From contig NZ_AP022579.1 in NCBI RefSeq assembly GCF_010731295.1, forward strand, positions 5,146,001 to 5,210,000: a stretch of DNA of 64,000 nucleotides, in the 5' to 3' direction. The stretch's first letter is position 1. The number at the start of each line of letters is the position of its first letter. Positions 21,635-29,725 of this stretch are shown here, one piece after another. The stretch comes from Mycolicibacterium boenickei (GTDB lineage Bacteria > Actinomycetota > Actinomycetes > Mycobacteriales > Mycobacteriaceae). A model generated the notes under the pieces. It worked only from the letters and a program-made list of their open reading frames with translations. It ran no database searches and had not been told where the DNA came from. A program made the translations under genes and the position numbers.

Positions 21635-21643
21635 GGAGCGCAC

Positions 21644-23029
21644 ATGGAGCATTACGACCTGACCATCATCGGCACCGGCTCGGGCAACAGCGTTCTCGAC
21701 GAGCGCTACGCCGGCAAGAAGGTCGCGATCTGCGAACAGGGCACGTTCGGCGGCACCTGCCTGAATGTCGGCTGCATCCCCACCAAGATGTTCGTCTACG
21801 CCGCCGATGTGGCGGACACGATCAAGGCCAGCGCCAGGTACGGCATCGATTCCCACATCGACAAGGTGCGCTGGCCCGACATCGTCGCGCGGGTGTTCGG
21901 CCGGATCGATCCGATCGCCGCAGGCGGCGAGGACTACCGCCGCAACGATCCGGACATCACGGTGTACGCCAGCCACACCCGGTTCGGGCCCAAGACCGCC
22001 GACGGTCGCTACACGCTGCGCACCGAGGCCGGTGACGAATTCAGCAGCGATCAGGTGGTGATCGCGGCCGGATCCCGCGCCTACGTCCCACCGGCGATCG
22101 TGGACTGCGGCGTGACGTATTACACCAGCGACGACATCATGCGAATCCCCGAACTGCCGGAGCACCTGGTGATCGTCGGCGGCGGGTTCGTCGCCGCCGA
22201 GTTCGCCCACGTGTTCTCCGCACTCGGCGTGCGAGTCACGATCGTGGTGCGCGGCGACTGCCTGCTCAGCCATTGCGACGAGACGATCTGCCACGAGTTC
22301 AGTGCGCTGGCCGCCGAGAAGTGGGATCTGCGTAGGCACGAGAACGTGATCGGCTCCCATCACGAGGGTGACCAGATCGTGCTGGAGCTCGACGACGGCA
22401 AGACGCTGCCCGCAGACATGCTGCTGGTGGCCACCGGCCGCATCCCCAACGGGGACCTGCTCGACGCCGAGCTCGCCGGGGTGGAGGTGGACGAAGACGG
22501 TCTGGTCATCGTCGACGAATACCAACGCACCACGGCGCGTGGCATTTTCGCACTCGGCGACGTGTCCTCCGACTTCCAGCTCAAGCATGTCGCCAACCAC
22601 GAATCACGCGTGGTCAAGGAGAACCTGCTCCGCGATTGGGACGACACCGAGGCGATGGTGCGCAGCGATCACCGGTTCGTGCCGTCGGCGGTGTTCACCG
22701 AACCGCAGATCGCCATGGTCGGATTGACCGAGGAGCAGGCCCGCGACGAGGGCTACGACTACGTCACCAAGGTTCAGGCCTACGGCGACACCGCGTACGG
22801 CTGGGCGATGGAGGACACCACCGGCATCGCCAAGCTGATCGGCGACCGCACCACCGGCAAGATCCTGGGCGCCCACATCATGGGCTATCAGGCGTCCTCG
22901 ATCATCCAGCCGCTGATCCAGGCGATGAGCTTCGGGCAGACCGCCCAGGAGGTTGCCCGGGGCCAATACTGGATTCACCCGGCGCTGGCCGAGGTGATCG
23001 AGAACGCCCTGCTGGGCCTGAGCGACTAG
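21644..23029 (+). CDS. mtr: mycothione reductase
   Basis: NADPH-dependent flavoprotein disulfide reductase that regenerates mycothiol from mycothione. The FAD-binding start (LTIIGTGSGNSVLDERYAGK) is of the variant type seen in Mtr, the redox-active pair is in GGTCLNVGCIPTK (near residues 39-44), NADPH binding is VIVGGGFVAAEFAHVFSAL, and the C-terminal HPALAEVIENALLGL supplies the His/Glu catalytic dyad of the partner subunit. 461 aa is full length. The stop overlaps the convergent nicT stop by 4 nt. Confidence 0.96.
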   Translation: MEHYDLTIIGTGSGNSVLDERYAGKKVAICEQGTFGGTCLNVGCIPTKMFVYAADVADTIKASARYGIDSHIDKVRWPDIVARVFGRIDPIAAGGEDYRRNDPDITVYASHTRFGPKTADGRYTLRTEAGDEFSSDQVVIAAGSRAYVPPAIVDCGVTYYTSDDIMRIPELPEHLVIVGGGFVAAEFAHVFSALGVRVTIVVRGDCLLSHCDETICHEFSALAAEKWDLRRHENVIGSHHEGDQIVLELDDGKTLPADMLLVATGRIPNGDLLDAELAGVEVDEDGLVIVDEYQRTTARGIFALGDVSSDFQLKHVANHESRVVKENLLRDWDDTEAMVRSDHRFVPSAVFTEPQIAMVGLTEEQARDEGYDYVTKVQAYGDTAYGWAMEDTTGIAKLIGDRTTGKILGAHIMGYQASSIIQPLIQAMSFGQTAQEVARGQYWIHPALAEVIENALLGLSD

Positions 23030-24132
23030 GCCCGGGCCGCCCAGCGCTGCTCGATCCGGCCGAACCGCCAGATCGCCAGGGCCACAAGCCAGCTCACGAC
23101 GAAGAGTCCGACGATCGCGAAACCGACGAATTCCAGGTCGGCCGACCCGACGAGGGCGAGTGGCCCGGTGGTGATCCCGAGACGCTCGACCAGCAGACCG
23201 GCCAGCACGATCACCCCGACGCCCAGCGCCACGATCACCGACAGCACGGTGACGGTCAGGTTGTAGTACACCTTGCGGACCGGTTGCAGGAAGGCCCAGC
23301 CGTAGGCCCGCGCCATGAAGATGCCGTCCAGGCTGTCGAAAAGGCTCATCCCCGCCGCGAACAGCACCGGCAGAACCAGCATGGCGTACCAGGGCAGGGA
23401 GAAGGCTGCGGTTCCCGCCGCCAGCACCAGCAGCGCGACCTGGCTGGCGGTGTCGAAGCCCAGTCCCATCAGGAACCCCACCGGGTACAGGTGCCAGGGC
23501 TTGTTGACCCGTCGCATCACCCGGCCCAACAGGCGGGCCACGAAACCCCGGCTGTCGAGCTGACGTTCGAGCTCGGCCTCGTCGTACTCGCCACGGCGCA
23601 TGGCCCGGAAAACCTTGGCGATCCCGACCGCGGCGAACAGATTCGTCAGGCCGACCAGGATCAGGAACGTTCCGGCCACCAGCGAGCCGACCAGCCCGAG
23701 GGTCTGCAGCATCGCAGACTCTTCGTCCTGAACCGGGCCCGCGAGCGCCCGGACCCCCAGTGCCAGCAGCAGGGCCAGCCCGAACACCACGCTCGAATGG
23801 CCCAGGGAGAACCAGAAACCCGCCGAAATCGACCGGGTGCCCTCACCGACGAGTTTTCGGGTGGTGTTGTCGATGACGGCGATATGGTCGGCATCGAAGG
23901 CGTGGCGGACACCCAGCAGGTACGCGGTGACGCCGAGGCCGACCCCGAACACGCCCGCCGAGCCCAGCGTGATGTGTTGCGGTGCCACCCCGAAAACCAG
24001 TACACCCCAACCGATGACATGCAGCAGCAAGACGAATCCGGTGACGGCGGCGATCGACGTCCAGTCGGCACGGTCGAATCGGGTGGCCAATCGGGCGGAT
24101 CGGGCGGTGGCCTGCGATGCGCCGATGGTCAT
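23026..24132 (-). CDS. nicT: HoxN/NixA family nickel/cobalt permease
   Basis: Eight-helix single-component transporter for Ni2+ and/or Co2+. TM2 carries the signature RHAFDADHIAVIDNTTRK (the HX4DH motif) near residue 70; SLGHSSVVFGLAL and LGFDTASQVALLVLAA are the two other conserved blocks. 368 aa is typical. It follows the ArsR-type sensor gene in the same direction, 57 nt apart, with a palindrome in the gap. Nickel may serve urease or hydrogenase, cobalt the corrinoid pathway encoded nearby; the metal is not decidable from sequence alone. Confidence 0.93.
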   Translation of the reverse strand: MTIGASQATARSARLATRFDRADWTSIAAVTGFVLLLHVIGWGVLVFGVAPQHITLGSAGVFGVGLGVTAYLLGVRHAFDADHIAVIDNTTRKLVGEGTRSISAGFWFSLGHSSVVFGLALLLALGVRALAGPVQDEESAMLQTLGLVGSLVAGTFLILVGLTNLFAAVGIAKVFRAMRRGEYDEAELERQLDSRGFVARLLGRVMRRVNKPWHLYPVGFLMGLGFDTASQVALLVLAAGTAAFSLPWYAMLVLPVLFAAGMSLFDSLDGIFMARAYGWAFLQPVRKVYYNLTVTVLSVIVALGVGVIVLAGLLVERLGITTGPLALVGSADLEFVGFAIVGLFVVSWLVALAIWRFGRIEQRWAARA

Positions 24133-24158
24133 CGACCGAGCGTAAGACGACCGCCGAT

Positions 24159-24178
24159 ATCTGTCCAGGCGAACAGAT
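24159..24178. promoter_or_regulatory. palindrome upstream of nicT, candidate metal-sensor operator
   Basis: ATCTGT at 24159-24164 and ACAGAT at 24173-24178 form a perfect 6-bp inverted repeat with an 8-nt spacer, in the 57-nt gap between the ArsR-type gene and nicT. No T-run follows, so a terminator is less likely than a protein site. Binding by the adjacent sensor is inferred from position only. Confidence 0.4.
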
Positions 24179-24189
24179 GAGAATCCGGG

Positions 24190-24519
24190 TCAGCTGTGCC
24201 GTGCGCCGATCCAGTGCAGCAGGTCGTGCACGGTGTCGTCGTCGAGCCGGTAGTTCACGGTGCGGCCCACCCGGGTCGCGGTGACCCATCCCTGGTCCCG
24301 CAGCACCCGCAAAGCCTGCGATACCGCATTCTCCGAACGTCCCAGCGCGGTGGCCAGATCGCTGACACAGATTCCCGGCGCCCGGTGCAGACCGAGCAGG
24401 ATCTCCAGCCGATGCGGATCGGACAGCAGGTCGAAGCGCTGCGCCCACCCTGAGGTGTCGACGTCGGCCAGGGCCGACGTCGCGCGCTCGACCTGGCCGG
24501 CTTTACCGTGCCGGTCCAC
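24190..24519 (-). CDS. ArsR/SmtB family metal sensor (Ni/Co type)
   Basis: 109 aa winged-helix repressor. The recognition helix region is ICVSDLATALGRSENAVSQALRVLRDQG and the wing RVGRTVNYRLDD. The last helix and tail (DDDTVHDLLHWIGARHS) carry Asp and three His residues, resembling the alpha5/C-terminal ligand set of NmtR and KmtR rather than the Cys-box of ArsR/CmtR, so nickel or cobalt sensing is likely. GTG start 9 nt after the GntR stop. Its position before nicT fits direct control of the permease. Confidence 0.85.
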   Translation of the reverse strand: MDRHGKAGQVERATSALADVDTSGWAQRFDLLSDPHRLEILLGLHRAPGICVSDLATALGRSENAVSQALRVLRDQGWVTATRVGRTVNYRLDDDTVHDLLHWIGARHS

Positions 24520-24528
24520 GGTACGAAT

Positions 24529-25260
24529 CTAATCCAGAAAGCCGTGCAGCAAGGCCGACGATCCCCCGACGTGGGCCAGCATGGCCGCGGCGGCCCGCTC
24601 GCTGTCACCGGCCAGGATCGCCATCACGATCTCCTCGTGCTGTTCATCGGAATGCGCGATGTTGCGCGGCAGCAGCGGAATCTGATCCAGCAGGGCGTTG
24701 AGCCGCATCCGATTCTCGGCGACCAGTGGCACCAGTGACGGGGACCCCGCCGCTTCCGCGATTGCCAGGTGGAGCCGCGAATCCAGCCGACGGTAGTCGT
24801 CGGGCTCGGCACCGCGGACATCGGCCAGCCGCGACCACAGCCCGTCGCGCTCGGCCGCGCTCAGCGTGCGCCCGGCCGCCATCCGCGCCGCGCCGACCTC
24901 GAGGATCTCGCGCAACCGCAATGCGTCGTCGATCTCCTCACGGGTCGGGCTCGGGCCGTCGGCGGTGTATCGCGGTAGCTCCTCGGCCAAGAACGTGCCG
25001 CCGTACCGCCCCCGCTTGGATACCAGATAGCCGGCGTCGGCCAGCGATTTGATCGCCTCCCTGACCGTGTCACGACTGACCCCGAGGCGCGCGGCCAGTT
25101 CCCGTTCGGGCGGCAACGACTCCCCTGGCCCCAACACCCCCAGCCGGATGGTCTCCAGCAGCCTGCCGACGGTGTCCTCGAAGGCGTTGCCCAGCCGGAC
25201 CGGACGCAGCAGCGCACCGGCGGGTTCTGCGGCGGGTTGCGGGTCCGATTCGGCTGTCAT
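24529..25260 (-). CDS. GntR (FadR/FCD) family transcriptional regulator
   Basis: 243 aa. N-terminal winged helix with the GntR signature ERELAARLGVSRDTVREAIKSLADAGYLVSKRGRYGG is complete; the C-terminal FCD helical domain has the metal-ligand pattern (DSRLHLAIAEAAGSPSL, then HSDEQHEEIVMAI) common for carboxylate effectors. It is the last gene of the GlnA4-GATase-ALDH-SDR run, 17 nt after the SDR stop, so it probably senses an intermediate of that pathway and controls the operon and the divergent permease. Confidence 0.92.
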   Translation of the reverse strand: MTAESDPQPAAEPAGALLRPVRLGNAFEDTVGRLLETIRLGVLGPGESLPPERELAARLGVSRDTVREAIKSLADAGYLVSKRGRYGGTFLAEELPRYTADGPSPTREEIDDALRLREILEVGAARMAAGRTLSAAERDGLWSRLADVRGAEPDDYRRLDSRLHLAIAEAAGSPSLVPLVAENRMRLNALLDQIPLLPRNIAHSDEQHEEIVMAILAGDSERAAAAMLAHVGGSSALLHGFLD

Positions 25261-25277
25261 GGTGAGCTACCAGGGTG

Positions 25278-26051
25278 TCACAGCGGCGTCACGTAGGCGG
25301 AGCTGATGCCGCCGTCGACCAGGAATGTCGAGCCCGTGATGAACGAGGAGTCGTCACTGGCCAGGAAAGCCACCGCCGCGGCCAGCTCCTCGGGCTCGGC
25401 GAACCGGCCCAGTGGTATGTGGACCAACCGCCGCGCGGCGCGCTCGGGATCCTTGGAGAACAACTCCTGCAGGAGGGGCGTGTTGACCGGGCCGGGGCAC
25501 AGCGCGTTGACCCGGATTCCCTGCCGCGCGTACTGCACGCCGAGCTCGCGCGACATCGCCAGCACACCGCCCTTGGACGCGGTGTAGGAGATCTGGGAGG
25601 TGGCCGAACCCATCACCGCGACGAACGACGCGGTGTTGATGATCGAACCCTTGCCCGCGGGCACCATGTGCCGCAGCGCCGCCCGGCACGACAGGTACAC
25701 CGACTTCAGGTTGATGTCCTGCACCCGCTGCCAGGCCGGGAGCTCGGTGGTCTCGATGAGATCGTCTTCGGGCGGCGAGATCCCGGCGTTGTTGAACGCG
25801 ATGTCGACCGAACCGAAAGTGGCTGCGGCGGTGTCGAAGAGATGGTCCACGGCATCCTGGTCGGACACGTCGACGGCGACGAACAGGCCGTCGAGTTCCT
25901 CGGCGGCGGCCTCTCCGCTGGCTGGGTCGATATCGCCCACCACGATCGTGGCGCCCTCGGCGCGCAACCGCCTGCCGGTGGCCAGGCCGATACCGCTGGC
26001 GCCACCGGTGATCACGGCGACCTTGCCGGCCAGACGTTGGGTCAGATCCAT
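25278..26051 (-). CDS. SDR family NAD(P)-dependent oxidoreductase
   Basis: 257 aa classical short-chain dehydrogenase. Cofactor motif TGGASGIGLATG lies near residues 17-28, FNNAGISPP is the NNAG motif near 88, the catalytic Ser precedes YTASKGG (Tyr/Lys), and GPVNTPL follows. The ID after the second strand (VVGDID) suggests NAD preference. It abuts the ALDH stop without overlap. In this operon it could oxidise a hydroxyl group of the substrate before or after the aldehyde step; that assignment is inference. Recalled counterpart: Rv2857c. Confidence 0.92.
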   Translation of the reverse strand: MDLTQRLAGKVAVITGGASGIGLATGRRLRAEGATIVVGDIDPASGEAAAEELDGLFVAVDVSDQDAVDHLFDTAAATFGSVDIAFNNAGISPPEDDLIETTELPAWQRVQDINLKSVYLSCRAALRHMVPAGKGSIINTASFVAVMGSATSQISYTASKGGVLAMSRELGVQYARQGIRVNALCPGPVNTPLLQELFSKDPERAARRLVHIPLGRFAEPEELAAAVAFLASDDSSFITGSTFLVDGGISSAYVTPL

Positions 26052-27416
26052 CTACAGCTCCTCAATCGCGAAAAAGACGTTCTTGGTCTCGGTGAAGGAC
26101 AGCGGTGCGTCGGGTCCCAACTCACGTCCCAGCCCGGACTGCTTGAAGCCACCGAACGGGGTGTTGTAGCGCACCGACGAATGTGAATTGACGCTGAGGT
26201 TGCCCGCTTCCACTGCCCGCGACACCCGCATCGCTCGCGAGAGGTTGTCGGTCCAGATCGAGCCCGACAAACCGTAGGGCGTGTCGTTGGCCAACGCGAT
26301 GGCATCGGCCTCGTCGTCGAACGGAAGCACGGTCACCACCGGGCCGAAGATCTCCTCGGTCACTGTCCGGTCGGTGCGCTGCGGCGTCAACACCGTTGGC
26401 GGGAACCAGAACCCGGGACCGCTCGGGGCCGAACCCCGGAACGCCACGGGGGCCCCGTCGGGCACGTAGGAGGACACGGACTCCCAGTGCGGACGGGACA
26501 CCAATGGCCCCATCTCGGTGTCACGCGTCGTGGGGTCACCCACTACGACGCCCTTGACCGCGGGTTCCAGCAACTCCATGAACCGGTCATAGACGCTGCG
26601 CTGCACCAGGATCCGGCTGCGGGCACAGCAATCCTGCCCGGCATTGTCGAACACGCCGTATGGTGCGGTGGCCGCCGCTTTCTCCAGATCGCAGTCGTCG
26701 AACACTATGTTCGCACTCTTGCCACCCAACTCCAGGGTGACGCGTTTGACCTGGGCCGCCGCGCCGGCCATCACCCGCGTCCCCACCTCGGTGGATCCGG
26801 TGAACACCACCTTGCGCACCCCGGGGTGGGTGACGAACCGTTCCCCCACCACCGACCCCTTGCCGGGCAGTACCTGAAAAAGCCCGGCAGGCAAACCTGA
26901 TTCGTTGGCGAGCTCACCGAGCCGGATCGTGGTCAGCGGGGTCCACTCGGCGGGCTTGAGCACCACCGCGTTGCCGGCCGCCAGGGCCGGGGCGAAGCCC
27001 CATGCGGCGATGGTCATCGGGAAGTTCCACGGGGTGATGACCCCGACGACGCCGAGCGGCTCGTTGAAGGTGACATCCAGACCACCGGCCACCGGGATCT
27101 GCTTGCCGCTCAAGCGTTCCGGGGTGGCCGAGTAGAACTGCAGCACATCCCGAACGTGCCCGGCCTCCCATTCGGCCTGCCCGATCGGGTGCCCGGAGTT
27201 GGCCACCTCCAGGGCGGCCAGCTCGTCGATGTGGGCATCGACGACGGTGGCGAATGCCCGCAGCGCCGCGGCCCGCTCGGCCGGCGCCTGCCGGGCCCAG
27301 GCCCGTTGCGCGGCCGCTGCGCGTGCCACCGCGTCATCGACGGCCGCCACGTCCAGGAGGTCGACGGTGGTCAGCACCTCCTCGGTGGCGGGGTTGACGA
27401 CCTGGCTGGATGTCAT
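26052..27416 (-). CDS. aldC: NAD(P)-dependent aldehyde dehydrogenase
   Basis: 454 aa. The general base Glu is in VTLELGGKSANIVFDD (near residue 229) and the nucleophile in FDNAGQDCCARSR (near 261). Closest family types are gamma-aminobutyraldehyde and gamma-glutamyl-gamma-aminobutyraldehyde dehydrogenases, which fits its place between the GATase and SDR. The open frame extends to 27503, but ATG 27416 overlaps the GATase stop (ATGA) and matches the family N-terminus. It would oxidise the aldehyde formed from a gamma-glutamylated amine (inference). Confidence 0.93.
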   Translation of the reverse strand: MTSSQVVNPATEEVLTTVDLLDVAAVDDAVARAAAAQRAWARQAPAERAAALRAFATVVDAHIDELAALEVANSGHPIGQAEWEAGHVRDVLQFYSATPERLSGKQIPVAGGLDVTFNEPLGVVGVITPWNFPMTIAAWGFAPALAAGNAVVLKPAEWTPLTTIRLGELANESGLPAGLFQVLPGKGSVVGERFVTHPGVRKVVFTGSTEVGTRVMAGAAAQVKRVTLELGGKSANIVFDDCDLEKAAATAPYGVFDNAGQDCCARSRILVQRSVYDRFMELLEPAVKGVVVGDPTTRDTEMGPLVSRPHWESVSSYVPDGAPVAFRGSAPSGPGFWFPPTVLTPQRTDRTVTEEIFGPVVTVLPFDDEADAIALANDTPYGLSGSIWTDNLSRAMRVSRAVEAGNLSVNSHSSVRYNTPFGGFKQSGLGRELGPDAPLSFTETKNVFFAIEEL

Positions 27417-28183
27417 GAGACCCTTTCTGTCGCATAGGCTCTGGCCGCCTCGACGACAGCGGCGAACAACCGCAGGTCGTCGAGAGTTTCTTCGGGGTGC
27501 CACTGCACGCCCAGCACGAACGCATCGCCGGGCAACGCGGGGTCGAGTTCGACTGCCTCGATCACCCCGTCGGTATCGCGGGCACTGACCACCAGCCCGT
27601 CACCGAGCCGGTCGATGGCCTGATGGTGATAGCACTGCGCGTCGGACGTCTCGCCGATCAGACCGGCCAGCCGGGTGTCAGGCACGGTGCGCACCGCTGA
27701 CGTACCGAACTGCGCATTGCCCTTCTGGTGGTGGGTATGCCCGATCACGTCGGGCAGGTGCTGGTGCAGGGTGCCGCCGAGGGCGGTGTTGAGCACCTGG
27801 GCGCCCCGGCACACGCCCAGCACCGGGATACCCCGCCGCAGTGCGGCTTCCAGCAGGGCGAACTCCCAGGCGTCGCGAGCGGTGGCCGGTTGGTTGGTGG
27901 CCGGGTGCGACTGCTGTCCGTAGCGTGCCGGATCGACGTCGGGACCGCCGGTGATCACCAGGCCGTCGATGCGATCGAGGACCAGCTCGGCGATGTCGTC
28001 GTCCACCGGCTGCGGCGGCAACAGCAAGGCGATGCCACCGGCCCGGGTGACGCCTTCGAAGTAGACCTGCGGCAGGAAACTCGCCTGCACATCCCACACT
28101 CCGGTCTGCGCCTGCTGGAGATAGGTGGTCATGCCGATCACCGGGCGAGTGGCTTCGGCACCGCCGACGTCAGAGCCGCTCAA
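27413..28183 (-). CDS. class-I glutamine amidotransferase-like gamma-glutamyl hydrolase (PuuD-type)
   Basis: 256 aa peptidase C26 family enzyme. The nucleophile is in VLGVCRGAQVLNTALGG (Cys near residue 125), and GVQWHPEE near the C-terminus supplies the His-Glu partners. It presumably releases glutamate from a gamma-glutamylated amino acid at the end of the pathway begun by the adjacent GS-like ligase. The frame requires TTG at 28183, overlapping the GS-like stop by 14 nt; ATG at 28132 would remove the first beta strand. Recalled counterpart: Rv2859c. Confidence 0.9.
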   Translation of the reverse strand: MSGSDVGGAEATRPVIGMTTYLQQAQTGVWDVQASFLPQVYFEGVTRAGGIALLLPPQPVDDDIAELVLDRIDGLVITGGPDVDPARYGQQSHPATNQPATARDAWEFALLEAALRRGIPVLGVCRGAQVLNTALGGTLHQHLPDVIGHTHHQKGNAQFGTSAVRTVPDTRLAGLIGETSDAQCYHHQAIDRLGDGLVVSARDTDGVIEAVELDPALPGDAFVLGVQWHPEETLDDLRLFAAVVEAARAYATERVS

Positions 28184-29537
28184 AGCCGCGCACCCTTTCC
28201 CAGTCGGTCACCGCCGAATTGAAGGCCGCCAGTTCGATCCGCGCATTGTTGAGGTAGTGCTCGACAACGTCGTCCCCGAACGCCGTGCGCGCCACCTCGG
28301 ACTTCGCGAACAGCTCGGCAGCCTCGGCCAGCGTGGTGGGCAACCGTTGCGCCGCACTGGCATAGGCGTTGCCCGGCAGCGCGTCGGGAAGTTCCAGCTC
28401 GTGATCAATGCCGTACAGACCACCGGCGATCAACGCCGACACGGCCAGGTACTGGTTGACATCACCTCCGGGCGCCCGGCATTCCACCCGCATGCTCGAT
28501 CCGTGGCCCACCACGCGCAACGCACAGGTCCGGTTGTCCATACCCCAGGCGATGGCCGTTGGCGCGAAACTGCCGTCGGCAAACCTCTTGTAGGAGTTGA
28601 CATTCGGCGCGTAGAACAACGTCAGCTCGCGCAGCGTCGCCAGTTGGCCGGCGATGAAGCTGCGGAACATCGGCGACATCCCGTTCGGACCGGACTCGTC
28701 GGAGAACACCGGCGTCCCGTCCTCGCCACGCAGCGATATGTGGATATGACAGCTATTGCCCTCGCGTTCATCGAATTTCGCCATGAACGTCAGGCTCTTG
28801 CCGTGCTGATCGGCGATCTCCTTGGCACCGTTCTTGTAGATCGTGTGGTTGTCACACGTGCTGCGGGCATGGTCGTACCGGAAGGCGATCTCCTGCTGCC
28901 CCAGGTTGCACTCCCCCTTGACGCCCTCGCAGTACAGTCCGGCGCCCTCCATGCCGAGCCGGATGTCGCGCAGCAACGGCTCCATGCGGGTGGACGCCAT
29001 CATGGCGTAGTCGACGTTGTAGTCGGTGGCCGGTGTCAGACCGCGGTAACCTGCGGCCCAGGCCTCACGGAACGTGTTGTCGAACACCATGAATTCGAGC
29101 TCGGTACCGACATACGGGACCAGTCTCCGCTCGGTCAGGCGGTCGATCTGACGGTTGAGGATGCTGCGCGGCGCCTGCTCGACGGGTCGACCGTCCAGCC
29201 ACGACAGATCTGCCATCACCAGAGCCGTGCCGGGCAGCCACGGGATCAACCGCAGTGTCGTGAAGTCGGCGGTCATCACCATGTCCCCGTAGCCGGTGTC
29301 CCAGCTCGACATCGAATAGCCGCCGACGGTGTTCATGTCGACGTCGACCGCGAGCAGGTAGTTGCAGCACTCCGCGCCGTGAGCGGCGACCTCCTCGACG
29401 AACAACCGGCCCGAAACCCGCTTGCCCGTGAGCCGGCCCTGCATGTCGCAGAAGGCGACGATCACGGTATCGATCTCACCCGCCGCCACCATTTGCTCCA
29501 GGTCGGCTCGTGCCAGCATGCCGGGGTTCTGGCTCAT
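28170..29537 (-). CDS. glnA4: glutamine synthetase-like gamma-glutamyl-amine ligase (GlnA4)
   Basis: 455 aa type-I GS-fold enzyme. AEGE-like GVKGECNLGQQEIAF and the ATP-site block GNSCHIHISL are recognisable, followed by SYKRFADGSFAPTAIAWG and CRAPGGDVNQYLAVSAL. These departures from true GlnA, plus the operon with ALDH and a C26 hydrolase, indicate a PuuA-like ligase that joins glutamate to an amine. In Streptomyces GlnA4 uses ethanolamine; the amine here is not known. ATG 29537 is preceded by AGGAGG; the open frame to 29702 is not needed. Divergent from an amino-acid permease. Confidence 0.9.
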   Translation of the reverse strand: MSQNPGMLARADLEQMVAAGEIDTVIVAFCDMQGRLTGKRVSGRLFVEEVAAHGAECCNYLLAVDVDMNTVGGYSMSSWDTGYGDMVMTADFTTLRLIPWLPGTALVMADLSWLDGRPVEQAPRSILNRQIDRLTERRLVPYVGTELEFMVFDNTFREAWAAGYRGLTPATDYNVDYAMMASTRMEPLLRDIRLGMEGAGLYCEGVKGECNLGQQEIAFRYDHARSTCDNHTIYKNGAKEIADQHGKSLTFMAKFDEREGNSCHIHISLRGEDGTPVFSDESGPNGMSPMFRSFIAGQLATLRELTLFYAPNVNSYKRFADGSFAPTAIAWGMDNRTCALRVVGHGSSMRVECRAPGGDVNQYLAVSALIAGGLYGIDHELELPDALPGNAYASAAQRLPTTLAEAAELFAKSEVARTAFGDDVVEHYLNNARIELAAFNSAVTDWERVRGFERL

Positions 29538-29666
29538 TGCGCACCCTCCTGCCCGTGTGAGACTCGGCAGCCAACCTGACGTCCAGCCGACCATTGCCTC
29601 GCCGATGACGTGATGATCGTGCCCCGAATTAGCATGATTGTCACGCCAAAAGGTAGGACAGCAGAC

Positions 29667-29682
29667 CAATAACGTTCTATTG
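29667..29682. promoter_or_regulatory. palindrome in the glnA4-permease divergent promoter region
   Basis: CAATA-N6-TATTG is a perfect 5-bp inverted repeat, embedded in a wider GGACA (29656-29660)/TGTCC (29681-29685) pairing. The AT-rich site lies in the 188-nt divergent gap, closer to the permease start. It is a candidate operator for the FCD-type GntR regulator of this cluster; assignment is positional. Confidence 0.4.
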
Positions 29683-29725
29683 TCCGTGTGCAGACCGCCC
29701 ACCGCCCTGCATACGAGGAGCCGCC

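Noticed and set aside
22636..24180. 514-codon open frame on the + strand
   Set aside because: Covers the end of mtr in another frame and nicT in antisense; low-complexity His/Gln/Arg text.
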